Both the position numbers and the translations under genes were made by a program. 64,000 bases of DNA from Betaproteobacteria bacterium (GTDB lineage: Bacteria > Pseudomonadota > Gammaproteobacteria > Burkholderiales > Casimicrobiaceae), in the NCBI GenBank assembly GCA_027492485.1, contig JAPUER010000053.1, forward strand, positions 106,159 to 170,158. The letters are read 5' to 3'. Below the pieces are notes generated by a model that did no database searches, was not told the DNA's origin, and saw only the letters and a list, made by a program, of their open reading frames with translations. This document shows positions 9,577 to 18,074 of the stretch, one piece after another. The number at the start of each line of letters is the position of its first letter. Within the stretch, counting starts at the first letter, position 1.

Positions 9577-10551
9577 TCATCGTGCTGCGCCGCTCGCCGC
9601 TGCGGGCTTGCGCGCCTGCCGCGCCGTCTTTGCCCGTAAGGCGCCGGTGAAGCCCTTGCTTTGTTTGAATATCTTGCCGAGTTCGGCGATCTCCTCGCGG
9701 CGGGCGCTGGTCTTGCGGAAAGCAAAGGCAATGGTGCGCGCCGGACCGCGCGGTGCGAAGCGGCGCGCGTAGAGGGCGGAGCCGGACAGCACGCCGCCGG
9801 CGATGGCCAGCTCCGGCAAAAGCGTATGACCGAGACCGCTTTCGACCATATGCGTCAGCGTGATCAGGCTGGTCGCCGACAGCGTGCGATTGGTCTGCGC
9901 GCTTTTCAGGCCGCAGGCAGCGATGGCGTGCTCGCGCAGGCAGTGACCGTCTTCCAGCAGCAGCAGTTGTTCCGGCTCGATCTTGTCGATCGGCAGCGGC
10001 GACTGCGCCGAGCCGAGCTTGGCGTCGGCGGTGACGAACAGGAATTCGTCGTCGTACAGCGGCAGCGTGTCGACGCCCGCCGGCAGCTCGTAGGGCAGCG
10101 CGATCAGTGCCGCGTCCAGCGCGCTGGCGAGCAGACGGTCGAGGCAGACATCGGTCAGGTCTTCGCGCAGAAACAGCTTGAGCTTCGGATATTGCAGGCG
10201 TAGCGTCGCCAGCGACGACGGCAGCGCGAACGGCGCGATGGTCGGGATCACGCCGAGCCGGAAATTGCCGGTCAGCGGATGGCGTGCGCTGGCGCACAGC
10301 TCAACCAGGTCGTTGGCCTGCGCCACCAGATCGCGCGCCCGCGCCACCACCGCTTCGCCCACGGCGGTGAACGCGACGTGCCGGCGATCGCGTTCGACCA
10401 GCGTCACGTCGAGCGTGCTTTCGAGGTCGCGCAGACTGGCCGAAAGCGTGCTCTGGGTGATGAAGCTACGCTCCGCCGCGCGGCCGAAGTGCTGCTCTTC
10501 GTGCAGGGCGATCAGGTAGCGCAGTTGTTGCAGGGAGGGCAGTGCAGACAT
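9577..10551 (-). CDS. oxyR: OxyR, LysR-type peroxide sensor
   Basis: A 324-residue LysR-family activator: an N-terminal winged HTH (FGRAAERSFITQSTLSASLR) and a periplasmic-binding-like effector domain. Both OxyR redox cysteines are present with the exact spacing, C-x8-C in GHCLREHAIAAC (about residues 201 and 210), followed by LSATSLITLTHMVESG as in OxyR. This favours OxyR over a generic LysR regulator. The C-terminal tail is Ala/Lys/Arg-rich and extended. No catalase or peroxiredoxin gene is adjacent, so the targets are elsewhere. The 5' region holds palindromic element copy B. Confidence 0.9.
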   Translation of the reverse strand: MSALPSLQQLRYLIALHEEQHFGRAAERSFITQSTLSASLRDLESTLDVTLVERDRRHVAFTAVGEAVVARARDLVAQANDLVELCASARHPLTGNFRLGVIPTIAPFALPSSLATLRLQYPKLKLFLREDLTDVCLDRLLASALDAALIALPYELPAGVDTLPLYDDEFLFVTADAKLGSAQSPLPIDKIEPEQLLLLEDGHCLREHAIAACGLKSAQTNRTLSATSLITLTHMVESGLGHTLLPELAIAGGVLSGSALYARRFAPRGPARTIAFAFRKTSARREEIAELGKIFKQSKGFTGALRAKTARQARKPAAASGAAR

Positions 10552-10730
10552 GGGTGGGTGGGATTGCGGTGTAACGCGAAAGCAGCCGGGCGGTGATCGG
10601 TCGGTCGGACGACGATTGGTTGCGTCGATTACCGCCGCGATTTTAATTTGCCGCGCAAATCAGTGCCAACCTCCCCGTCATCCCCTTGGTGGCCGCCGCG
10701 CCATCGTCCGCGCCGGTCAGTTTAAGCCAG

Positions 10731-10848
10731 CAGCTTCTCATGAAAAACGCCATTCAGTAAGGGAATGGATGCGAAAAACGTTATAAGTCGACTTCACATC
10801 AAAGAAACAAAAAGCCCGCATACAGCGGGCGTTTTTACCGGAAAAACA
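10731..10848. repeat. Palindromic element, copy B (118 bp)
   Basis: The left arm starts CAGCTTCTCA, has AAAACGCCATTC and GGG at 10761, and reaches the centre GTC|GAC at 10787-10792. The right arm contains the cytochrome c' terminator and ends in a TTTTTCC/GGAAAAA block. It lies in the 315-nt gap between oxyR and the cytochrome c' gene, the only other feature in that gap being the terminator. Confidence 0.75.
10808..10837 (-). terminator. Terminator of the marR-cytochrome operon
   Basis: Minus strand: GCCCGC-TGTAT-GCGGGC followed by TTTTTG, with an A-run on the other side, so it could work in both directions. It lies about 30 nt after the cytochrome c' stop and inside the right arm of palindromic element B. 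Confidence 0.85.
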
Positions 10849-10866
10849 GCCGAAGCTGTTGCCGTT

Positions 10867-11319
10867 TTACTGTTTGCGGAAGTCGTCGTGGCAGGCTTTG
10901 CAGCTGCCGCCGACAGCGCCGAACTGCTTCTTGAAGCCGGCTTCGTCGCCGGCGTTGGCCAGTTGCGCCAGCTTGGCGACTTCGGCCTGCATGTTTTCAC
11001 CGGCTTTCTTGAATTCCGCCGGCTTCGACCAGACTTCCGGCTTCGCCTTCGTGTTGCCGACGTTTTCGGTGCCGGCAACGAAGCCTTCCCACGGCATTTT
11101 CGACAGCACGACCAGATTGCTCGTGGCGCGCACGGCTTCGTCCTTGTTGAAAGGACGCTCGCCCTTGGCGACAGCGCCGAGCGGGCTGAAATACCAGCCG
11201 ATCAGCGCCAGCGCCGACTGCCGCTGCTTGACGAACTGCTCCGGTTTCGGTTGCGCCATCGCCGTGGTGGCGAGGGCAGCGGCGCCGGCGGCGATGGCGA
11301 TTTTGGTCAGGATTTTCAT
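10867..11319 (-). CDS. Cytochrome c' (periplasmic monohaem cytochrome)
   Basis: A 150-residue protein with a cleavable signal peptide (MKILTKIAIAAGAAALATTA, cleaved after AMA). The single haem motif CKACH is near the C-terminus, and the four-helix pattern fits cytochrome c'/c-556. I chose ATG 11319 (a good GGAG lies 5 nt upstream) over a GTG two codons earlier. Proteins of this family bind NO or carry electrons. It follows the cytochrome b561 gene, so the pair probably forms a membrane-to-periplasm electron path. Confidence 0.9.
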   Translation of the reverse strand: MKILTKIAIAAGAAALATTAMAQPKPEQFVKQRQSALALIGWYFSPLGAVAKGERPFNKDEAVRATSNLVVLSKMPWEGFVAGTENVGNTKAKPEVWSKPAEFKKAGENMQAEVAKLAQLANAGDEAGFKKQFGAVGGSCKACHDDFRKQ

Positions 11320-11351
11320 GGGCACTCCAGTAGTGGTTGGGGGTATGTAAC

Positions 11352-12056
11352 TCAGGACTTGAACAATGCGGGCCAGTTGACGGCGATCGCCACCGCGGCG
11401 ACCGCCAGCGAAAACAGGATGAATCCGAGCGGCATCGAGGCCTTGCGCGAGCCTTCCGCCTCGCGGGCGAGCTCGGGCGGCAAGTCCTTGCGGCCGTGCA
11501 GCATCGCGCGCACCAGGTTTTCTTTCTTCACGAACAGGTGGAACAGCACGGCGGCAATGTGCACGCCGGCCAGGATCAGCAGCAGGTCGCCGATCAGCCG
11601 GTGGCGGCCCATCAGCTTGATCGAGGCTTCGTCGCTGATGTAGCGCGCCAGCGGGCCGGTGGTGGCGATTTCGTCGTTGCTGAACAGGCCGAGCACGGCT
11701 TGCGTCGCCAGCAGCAGCAACAGCGCCAGCACCATCCAGCCGCCCAGCGGGTTGTGGCCGACAACGTATTCATGCGTCTTGCCGAGCATGCCTTTGGCGT
11801 AGCCGAGCGTGCGGCCCGGCCCGGCCAGGAACGAGCCGTAGCGCGCATATTCGCCGCCGACGAAGCCCCACAGGATGCGAAACAGCACCAGCGCCAGAAT
11901 CGCGTAACCGCTCCACATATGCCATTGCACGGCGTTGCCGCCGACCTTGCCGGTGATCACCGAGACGACGAACAGCGTCACCAGCGCCCAGTGAAAGACG
12001 CGGACGAAGCCGTCCCACACCGGGGCGGAGATCAAATCGGTGGCGGGCTTGGTCAT
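11352..12056 (-). CDS. Cytochrome b561-family membrane protein
   Basis: A 234-residue membrane protein with about four to five helices. Histidines suited to haem ligation occur in FHWALVT, WHMWSGY, RHRLIG and HIAAVLFHLF. It matches the bacterial di-haem b561/CybB class that passes electrons from quinol. The ATG at 12056 overlaps the marR stop by 4 nt (ATGA), and cytochrome c' follows. A MarR-controlled b561/c' pair suggests an electron sink or redox defence role; that is inference. Confidence 0.88.
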   Translation of the reverse strand: MTKPATDLISAPVWDGFVRVFHWALVTLFVVSVITGKVGGNAVQWHMWSGYAILALVLFRILWGFVGGEYARYGSFLAGPGRTLGYAKGMLGKTHEYVVGHNPLGGWMVLALLLLLATQAVLGLFSNDEIATTGPLARYISDEASIKLMGRHRLIGDLLLILAGVHIAAVLFHLFVKKENLVRAMLHGRKDLPPELAREAEGSRKASMPLGFILFSLAVAAVAIAVNWPALFKS

Positions 12057-12505
12057 CGTGCGTGTTCCTTCTCAAAGGCGTCCTGAAGCTGGCTCAGACT
12101 CTCGCGCAGGTGTTTCAGTTCACTCTCGCTCAGGCGCCCGAAGGCGCGTTGTAAATGCTGCAGATGCGCCGGAAACACATCCTCGAACAGCAACGTCCCC
12201 TTGCGCGTCAGCGACACATGGGCGCGCCGGGCGTCGCTGGCATCGACGCGCCGCGCAATCAGCCCGCGCGCCTCCATCCGGTCCAGCACGCCGGTGAGCG
12301 TGCCCTTGGTGATCAGCGTGCGCTCGCCCAGCTCCTTGCAGGTCATGCCCGGCGTGTTGCCGAGCGTGGCGATGACGTCGAACTGCGATTCGGTCAACCC
12401 CATCTGGCGCACGTGGGCGCCCGAATAGCGCTCGAACGCCTGGGTGCAACGGATGAGCTGGCGCAAGGTGTACAAAAACTCCGGCTTTGGCTGGCTGCGG
12501 TACAT
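12053..12505 (-). CDS. MarR-family transcriptional regulator
   Basis: A 150-residue winged-helix repressor. The DNA-binding part reads MTCKELGERTLITKGTLTGV followed by a DxRxxxVxLT wing (DARRAHVSLT). It heads a three-gene operon with cytochrome b561 and cytochrome c'. A palindromic GTTC-N6-GAAC sequence sits 2-3 nt upstream of its ATG, suggesting autorepression and possibly control of divergent dacB. The ligand is unknown. Confidence 0.9.
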   Translation of the reverse strand: MYRSQPKPEFLYTLRQLIRCTQAFERYSGAHVRQMGLTESQFDVIATLGNTPGMTCKELGERTLITKGTLTGVLDRMEARGLIARRVDASDARRAHVSLTRKGTLLFEDVFPAHLQHLQRAFGRLSESELKHLRESLSQLQDAFEKEHAR

Positions 12506-12507
12506 TA

Positions 12508-12521
12508 GTTCGCATTAGAAC
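12508..12521. promoter_or_regulatory. Probable MarR operator
   Basis: GTTCGCATTAGAAC: 4-bp inverted arms with a 6-nt spacer, inside TTAGTTCG...GAACAATT. It nearly touches the marR start codon and lies between marR and dacB. It resembles TAGTTCGnnnGCGAACTA-type MarR sites known in proteobacteria. Assignment is by position and symmetry. Confidence 0.6.
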
Positions 12522-12571
12522 AATTTTTTCTGCGCGCGGCAAGCACGTTTCCGCGCGTCGATAATTGATCC

Positions 12572-14059
12572 ATGGCAACAAGTAACCCCGCACGCTACTG
12601 CTGGCGTGCTGTTTCGCGCAGCGCCGAAGTCTTGCTCGCGGCGCTGATCGCCGCCGTGGCGGCACCGTCGCTGGCCGCCATCCCGGAACCCGTCGCCCAG
12701 GCGTTGCGCGAGGCGGGGGTGCCGCCGGCGGCCGCCAGCCTCTATGTGCGCGAGGTCGGCCACGAACAGCCGCTGCTGTCGCACCGCGCCAATATGCCGA
12801 TGAATCCGGCGTCGACGATGAAGATCGTCACCACGCTGGTCGGCCTTGACGTGCTCGGCCCGCAATACGCGTGGCAAACCGTTTTCGCCAGCAACGGCCG
12901 TGTGCAGGGCGGCGTGCTGCAGGGCGCGCTCTACGTCAAGGGCAGCGGTGATCCGAAATTCACCAGCGAAAGCCTGCAGACCGTGATTGCAGCGCTACAC
13001 GCCCGCGGCGTTCGCGAGATTCGCGGCGATCTGGTCATCGACCGCAGTCGCTTCGCCCGCATCGTGCACGATGCCGCCGCCTTCGACGGCTTGCCGCTGC
13101 GGCCCTACAACGTCGGCCCGGACGCGCTGCTGTTCAACTTCAAGTCGGTGGGCTTTCGCCTGACACCGCAGGCGGACGGCACGGTGCGGGTGGTGACCGA
13201 CGGCGTCGCGCCGGATGGCCTGAGCATCGTCAACACGCTGCGCACCGCGACCGGTGCCTGCCCACAGGACTGGCGCTCGCGCACGCTGCCGGTGTTCGAT
13301 GACCGCGGCAACGCGGTGACCGCTACCTTCGCCGGCGCCTACGCCACCGACTGCGGCGAGCGCGACTGGTATGTCAGCCTGTTCGATCACAACGGCCTGT
13401 TTGCCGGCATGTTCGCGCGCCTGTGGCGCGACGCTGGCGGCACCTGGACCGGCAGCGCCCGCGAAGGCGCCATACCGCGCAATGCCCGCGCCCTGCACAC
13501 GCACGTGTCGCCACCGCTGGCGACGATGGTCACCGACATCAACAAGTTCAGCAACAACGTGATGGCGCGACAATTGCTGCTGACCATCGACGCCGAGCTG
13601 AGCAAGCGCCCGGCGCAGGCCAAGCGCGGCGGCCGCAGCATTCGCGACTGGGCGCAGGCGCGCGGCTTCGACCTGTCCGATTTGGTGATCGAAAATGGCT
13701 CCGGCCTGTCGCGGGTGGAGCGTATCTCGGCGCAAAGCCTTGCCGGCTTGCTGGAATATGGCCTCACTGCGCCATTTGCCAGCGATTTTCTGTCGTCGCT
13801 GCCGCTCGCGGCCACCGACGGCACGCTGGCCAAACGTTTCGTCAATCAGCTCGCGGAAGGCAACGCCTACCTGAAAACCGGCACCCTGACCGGCGTCAAG
13901 GCGCTGGCGGGCTATCTGCTGCTGCCCGACGGCCGGCGCCTGCTGTTCGTCGGCATGGTCAACCACGGCAATGCCGAAGCGGCGCAGAAGGCGCTAGATA
14001 CCGCAGTCGACTGGGTGTACCTCAGCGAAGCGGCGAAGCTGAAGGCGCTGACGCGTTAA
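12572..14059 (+). CDS. dacB: D-alanyl-D-alanine carboxypeptidase/endopeptidase (PBP4 family)
   Basis: A periplasmic penicillin-binding protein of class C (peptidase S13) that trims or cleaves peptidoglycan peptides. The three active-site motifs are visible: SxxK in NPASTMKIVT, SxN in FSNNVMA, and KTG in YLKTGTLTGVKALAGY. An N-terminal signal segment ends near PSLAAIPEPV. Length (495 aa) fits DacB with its inserted domain between SxxK and SxN. It is monocistronic and divergent from marR. Confidence 0.95.
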   Translation: MATSNPARYCWRAVSRSAEVLLAALIAAVAAPSLAAIPEPVAQALREAGVPPAAASLYVREVGHEQPLLSHRANMPMNPASTMKIVTTLVGLDVLGPQYAWQTVFASNGRVQGGVLQGALYVKGSGDPKFTSESLQTVIAALHARGVREIRGDLVIDRSRFARIVHDAAAFDGLPLRPYNVGPDALLFNFKSVGFRLTPQADGTVRVVTDGVAPDGLSIVNTLRTATGACPQDWRSRTLPVFDDRGNAVTATFAGAYATDCGERDWYVSLFDHNGLFAGMFARLWRDAGGTWTGSAREGAIPRNARALHTHVSPPLATMVTDINKFSNNVMARQLLLTIDAELSKRPAQAKRGGRSIRDWAQARGFDLSDLVIENGSGLSRVERISAQSLAGLLEYGLTAPFASDFLSSLPLAATDGTLAKRFVNQLAEGNAYLKTGTLTGVKALAGYLLLPDGRRLLFVGMVNHGNAEAAQKALDTAVDWVYLSEAAKLKALTR

Positions 14060-14141
14060 TACCTTGTCACGCCGGTGCGGCAACGGAAGCGCGCCGCGGC
14101 GATGGTCGCCGGCGGCGCGTTGGCGAGCGGATCAAACTTCG

Positions 14142-14504
14142 CTAGTTGATCTCACGCTTCTCGGTCAGGCGCAGCCAGCCCTTGATGATGCGATAGACCC
14201 ACCAGATCCACACCACGCCGAGAATCAGGAAGCCCACCGCCACCAGCGCCAGCACGATGCCGATGCTGGTCCACAGCACGCCCCACCAGAAGGTGCGGAT
14301 CAGCCACGAGTAGTGGCTCGCCAGATAGGTGCCGACGGCGTCGTCGCGCTTGATATAGGCAACGATCAGCCCGGCGATCGCGAAGATGCCGGTCACCAGC
14401 CCGAGCGCATAGAGCGCATAGGTGATGTGGGTGATCTGGATGGTGGATTCGTTCGGCGTGGGGCCGGACGGCGAGGCATTCGCAATCGAGGGAACATCGG
14501 ACAT
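14142..14504 (-). CDS. Small membrane protein, DUF4870/COG3671-like
   Basis: A 120-residue protein with a polar N-terminus and three predicted membrane helices, including YALYALGLVTGIFAIAGLIV and IGIVLALVAVGFLILGVVWI, ending WWVYRIIKGWLRL. The pattern matches small proteobacterial membrane proteins of the DUF4870 type. The start ATG 14504 has GGGAG 9 nt upstream; a longer frame upstream has no such support. Function is not known. Confidence 0.8.
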   Translation of the reverse strand: MSDVPSIANASPSGPTPNESTIQITHITYALYALGLVTGIFAIAGLIVAYIKRDDAVGTYLASHYSWLIRTFWWGVLWTSIGIVLALVAVGFLILGVVWIWWVYRIIKGWLRLTEKREIN

Positions 14505-14678
14505 TTCTTTTTCTCCCGGTGTAGCAGTGTGGGTGTCGAGTCGCCGCCCAGGGTGCTGGCCGGCATCGCTTGTCGGCAATATCGCTATGATTTCCTCCAA
14601 TTGCAAGCGCCGCTGCTTGCCTGTGCGACAGGAGGCTGCGGCGAACGACAGAACGAACCAGGCCACGACGGAGGGCAG

Positions 14679-15011
14679 ATGTCAGCGCGCATACCGGACG
14701 AACAGGACGCCAACCGAATCGTCATCCTCGAAGGCTCGCCTCTGGGCACCCCGATGGCGAAGTCGTTTACCAACATCGATGAGGCGGAAGCCTTCGTGCT
14801 GACCCGCGTGCGTGCCAACGCCGCGGTCAACCTGCGCGAACGCATGGAAAAGGCAATTGCCGAGCGCATCGTCAGCGAGGACGGCATCGCCGCCGTGTCC
14901 GAAGTCATCGGCGGCAAGCTGGCGTTTTTGCGCGGGCTGGCGCAGGCCTATGCGCCGCGCGTCACCATCGTGCTGCGCCGCTGGGACGACGATGACGACG
15001 CGCGCCGCTAG
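14679..15011 (+). CDS. Small protein of unknown function
   Basis: I do not recognise this 110-residue protein. It is soluble and charged, with a helical middle (NLRERMEKAIAERIVSED) and an acidic run DDDDD near the end. The start ATG 14679 has a strong GGAGG 5 nt upstream. Its last 20 nt overlap the start of the S41-like lipoprotein gene, so the two are likely co-translated and may work together. A role in envelope biology is only a guess from that coupling. Confidence 0.7.
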   Translation: MSARIPDEQDANRIVILEGSPLGTPMAKSFTNIDEAEAFVLTRVRANAAVNLRERMEKAIAERIVSEDGIAAVSEVIGGKLAFLRGLAQAYAPRVTIVLRRWDDDDDARR

Positions 15012-16347
15012 CGCGCTGCTGCTCGTTTCGCTCGCCTTCGCCGGCTGCGCCAGCTTCGACCCGCACAACGTGCTCGGACGCATGATGAAGGCGACCGAGC
15101 CACTGCCCGAGCCGCTGCCCGCCGGCATGCGGGCCGCCGCACTGGACGCGGTGTGGCACACGATCAACGAGCGCTACTACCGCGCCGATCTGAACGGCGT
15201 CGACTGGCGTGCGGCGCGCGAGCGCTGGCAGCCGGAAATTCTGGGTGCAGCGAGCGACAACGAATTCTGGAAGTTGCTCGACAAAATGACCGGCGAGCTG
15301 GCGGATTCGCACACGCGCGTCGAATCGCCCACCATGTTGGAGCGGCAACGCATGATGCGCACGCCGTCGCTCGGTCTCAACTTGCGCCTGCTCGACGGGC
15401 GCCTGACTGTGCTCGGCGTACACCCCGAATCCGAAGCCTGGTGGGCGGGCGTTCGCCCAGGCATGTCGGTGGTGCGGATCGACGGCAAGGATGCGCTCGG
15501 GCAATGGCGCATATGGGCTGAGGATGCACGCAAGGCCTCTTCGGCGCAGGCGGCGCTGCGGCTGCCCAACCGCGCACTGAACGAACTGGCCGCGCAGCGC
15601 AGCTATCGCAAACACGCCACCAAGCCGACACTCGACGGTCTGGCGATGGCGTTCGAGCGCGACGACGGCACGCGCATCGAGACGAGCCTCAAGGCGTGGG
15701 GGCTGAGCACCGCGCCGAGCGTGAGCCATCGCACATTGCCCAGCGGCATTGGCTACATTCGCCTCACCTCGTTCAGCGAGGCGCTCAAGGCACCGCTGTT
15801 CGCCGCGCTGGCGACGCATGCGGACACACCGGCGCTGATTCTCGATCTGCGCGGCAATGGTGGTGGCTCGGGTGACATGGCCAACACGCTGGTCGGCGCA
15901 TTTTTGAAACATAAGACCGCGCTTGGCGAGGTGGTCACGCGCACCGGGCAGCCGGTGACGCTGGGCTTTGGCGCCTACAAGGTGATCGAACTCGAGCGCG
16001 TGGCGCCGGGCCGCGCTGACGCCTACGCCGGCAAGCTCGCCATCCTGATCGACCACGACAGCGCGAGCGCGTCCGAGCTGACCGCTGCAGCACTGCAATC
16101 GGTGGGCCGCGCCACCGTGGTGGGCGAGGTGTCCTGCGGCTGTCTGCTCGGTTTTCTGGGTTATGCCGCGCTGCCGGGCGGCGGCGCACTGGCGTACAGC
16201 GAGATCGGGTTCCGCACCGCCAAGGGCGACGTCGTCGAGGGCCGCGGCGTGCTGCCGGACATCGTCGTCGAACGCAACCTGCGCGACTTGCGCCTCGGCC
16301 GCGACCGGACACTGGAAGCCGCGCAGACAGAGTTGCTCAAACCTTAG
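14992..16347 (+). CDS. S41-family peptidase-like lipoprotein lacking the usual lysine
   Basis: A 451-residue protein with a lipobox (SLAFAGCAS), hence probably anchored in a membrane. It has a PDZ-like middle (GVHPESEAWWAGVRPGMSVV) and an S41 core: LILDLRGNGGGSG and DHDSASASELTAAALQSVGR (nucleophile Ser near residue 356). About 25 residues later, where tail-specific proteases carry lysine in TFGKG, the sequence is VSCGC. It may use another base or be non-catalytic. ATG 14992 was chosen because only that start gives a signal peptide. It overlaps the preceding gene, and palindromic element C starts right after its stop. Confidence 0.83.
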   Translation: MTTRAASALLLVSLAFAGCASFDPHNVLGRMMKATEPLPEPLPAGMRAAALDAVWHTINERYYRADLNGVDWRAARERWQPEILGAASDNEFWKLLDKMTGELADSHTRVESPTMLERQRMMRTPSLGLNLRLLDGRLTVLGVHPESEAWWAGVRPGMSVVRIDGKDALGQWRIWAEDARKASSAQAALRLPNRALNELAAQRSYRKHATKPTLDGLAMAFERDDGTRIETSLKAWGLSTAPSVSHRTLPSGIGYIRLTSFSEALKAPLFAALATHADTPALILDLRGNGGGSGDMANTLVGAFLKHKTALGEVVTRTGQPVTLGFGAYKVIELERVAPGRADAYAGKLAILIDHDSASASELTAAALQSVGRATVVGEVSCGCLLGFLGYAALPGGGALAYSEIGFRTAKGDVVEGRGVLPDIVVERNLRDLRLGRDRTLEAAQTELLKP

Positions 16348-16465
16348 CAGCTTTCCGATGTCATGCGCTAACCAGTGGTTGTTTCCGAGCGATTTAATAG
16401 ATAGTCGACTTTTAATAAATTCATGCTGTATCGACCGCCATTCGGTCGTTGCACGCAAAAAGCCG
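16348..16465. repeat. Palindromic element, copy C (118 bp)
   Basis: Starts CAGCTTTCCG on the base after the S41 stop codon, has its centre AGTC|GACT at 16403-16410 and ends AAAAAGCCG. Both arms are 59 nt. It is the most AT-rich and most diverged copy, but end and centre spacing match the others. The rest of the 198-nt gap before the aminotransferase shows nothing else. Confidence 0.75.
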
Positions 16466-16545
16466 ATGCATCGATAGCTGCCCGATGGCCGCAATGAATC
16501 AGGCTAGCATCGCCCAGAATCCCGCAACATCACGTCTCCGCCACC

Positions 16546-17733
16546 ATGCAATTCGCCGACCGCCTCCAGAACGTCGAAACCTCCGCCATCCGCGAGCTGT
16601 TCAAGCTGCTCGGCAAACCCGGCATCATCAGTTTTGCCGGCGGCTTCCCCGACCCGGCGCTGTTCGACGTCGAAGGCGTGCGCATGGCCACCGAGGCCGC
16701 GCTCGCCGACAACCCCGGCGCCGTGCTGCAATACGGCGCCACCGAAGGCTTCGGCCCGATGCGCGAGGCGGCGGCTGCCTTCATGCGCAACAAGGGCGCC
16801 AGCGTCACGCCCGAGCAATTGATCGTCACCACCGGCAGCCAGCAGGCGCTCGACCTGATCGGCAAGACCATGATCTCGCCCGGCGACAAAGTGATCGTGG
16901 AGGCGCCGACCTTCCTCGCAACCATCCAGTGCTTCAAGCTCTACGGCGCCGAGCTGATCACCGCGCCGATCGACGCCGACGGCGTGCAGGCCGACAAGCT
17001 CGAGGCACTGATCGACGAACACAAGCCGAAGTTCGTCTACCTGATCCCGACCTTCGGCAACCCGAGCGGCGCCATGCTCTCGCTGGAACGCCGCAAACGC
17101 ATCCTCGAAGTCGCCGCGCGCACCCAAACGCTGATTGTTGAGGACGACCCCTACGGCGAGCTTTACTTCGGCGCTCCGCCGCCACCGTCGATGCTGGCGC
17201 TGAGTGATGGCGTGCCCGGCAGCCGCGACTGGCTTGCGCACTGCGGCAGCATGAGCAAGATCCTGTCGCCGGGCCTGCGCGTCGGCTTCCTGATCGCGCC
17301 GCCGGAACTGCTCGCCAAAGCCACCATGTGCAAGCAGTTCAGCGACGCCCACACCAGCAACCTCACGCAGGCCACCGCCGCCAAATATCTCGGCCTCGGC
17401 CGCCTCGACGGCGCGCTCGCCAAAGTGCGCGCCACCTATGCCGAGCGCGCCCGCGTGATGGGCGAATGCCTGCGCAAGGAGTTGGGTGACGCGATCGAAT
17501 TCAACGCCCCGCACGGCGGCATGTTCGTCTGGGCCAGACTCACCGGCGCCGGCGGCAAGGAAAAGAACGCCAACGAATTCGCCAAACGCGCAATCGACAA
17601 GCTCGTCGCCTTTGTGCCGGGCGCACCGTTCTTTGCGCGCGATGCCGATGTGTCGACATTGCGGCTATCGTTCGCCACCGCCGATCTGGCGAAGATTGAA
17701 GAGGGGATTGCGCGGCTGGGGAAGGCGCTGTAA
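16546..17733 (+). CDS. PLP-dependent aminotransferase (2-aminoadipate transaminase-like)
   Basis: A 395-residue fold-type I aminotransferase. The PLP lysine lies in CGSMSKILSPGLRVGF. Other landmarks are TTGSQQALDLIGK, PTFGNPSG (Asn contacting PLP), EDDPYGEL and the C-terminal LRLSFA arginine. The sequence belongs to the LysN/KAT II group, which uses 2-aminoadipate, kynurenine or branched/aromatic amino acids; the exact substrate cannot be told. The ATG lies after element C with no clear operon partner. Confidence 0.88.
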   Translation: MQFADRLQNVETSAIRELFKLLGKPGIISFAGGFPDPALFDVEGVRMATEAALADNPGAVLQYGATEGFGPMREAAAAFMRNKGASVTPEQLIVTTGSQQALDLIGKTMISPGDKVIVEAPTFLATIQCFKLYGAELITAPIDADGVQADKLEALIDEHKPKFVYLIPTFGNPSGAMLSLERRKRILEVAARTQTLIVEDDPYGELYFGAPPPPSMLALSDGVPGSRDWLAHCGSMSKILSPGLRVGFLIAPPELLAKATMCKQFSDAHTSNLTQATAAKYLGLGRLDGALAKVRATYAERARVMGECLRKELGDAIEFNAPHGGMFVWARLTGAGGKEKNANEFAKRAIDKLVAFVPGAPFFARDADVSTLRLSFATADLAKIEEGIARLGKAL

Positions 17734-17752
17734 GACGACGCATTGAATTGCT

Positions 17753-17771
17753 CGTATAGTGATACCATACG
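17753..17771. promoter_or_regulatory. Probable HigA operator and -10 region of higBA
   Basis: CGTAT-AGTGATACC-ATACG is an inverted repeat ending 7 nt before the toxin start codon. It includes TATAGT, a reasonable -10 hexamer. A HigA-like antitoxin would be expected to bind such a site and repress its own operon. Confidence 0.5.
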
Positions 17772-17777
17772 TCGAAA

Positions 17778-18056
17778 ATGGTCGTCTCGTTCGCGCACAA
17801 AGGCCTGGAGCGTTACTTCCGGACTGGCAGTAAGTCTGGCATCCAGCCCACTCACGCCGCGCGACTGACGCTTATTCTTTCCTTGCTCGACGTGGCGAAG
17901 TCTGCCGACGACCTGAATGTTCCCGGCTTCGGATTGCATCCACTGAAGGGTGACATGAAGGGCTACTTCGCGGTCAAAGTGAGCGGCAACTGGCGACTCA
18001 TCTTCAAGCAAAAGGGCGACGACATGGAACTCGTCGACTATCTGGACTACCACTGA
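17778..18056 (+). CDS. higB: HigB-like toxin (RelE superfamily)
   Basis: A 92-residue ribosome-dependent mRNA interferase. Family landmarks are in order: FAHKGLERYF near the start, HPLKGDMKGYFAVKVSGNWR in the middle, and the C-terminal VDYLDYH. The toxin gene comes before its antitoxin, the order typical of higBA. The spacing to higA is 18 nt. Confidence 0.9.
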   Translation: MVVSFAHKGLERYFRTGSKSGIQPTHAARLTLILSLLDVAKSADDLNVPGFGLHPLKGDMKGYFAVKVSGNWRLIFKQKGDDMELVDYLDYH

Positions 18057-18074
18057 ATTTGACGGAGGCACGCG

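Noticed and set aside
10761-10792. GGG ... GTC spacing read as an ECF-sigma promoter
   Set aside because: The spacing (about 23 nt) is too long for -35/-10 of ECF type, and the symmetrical arms explain the conserved bases better.
16504-17514. Antisense frame over the aminotransferase
   Set aside because: Shadow frame without motifs; the plus-strand aminotransferase is clear.
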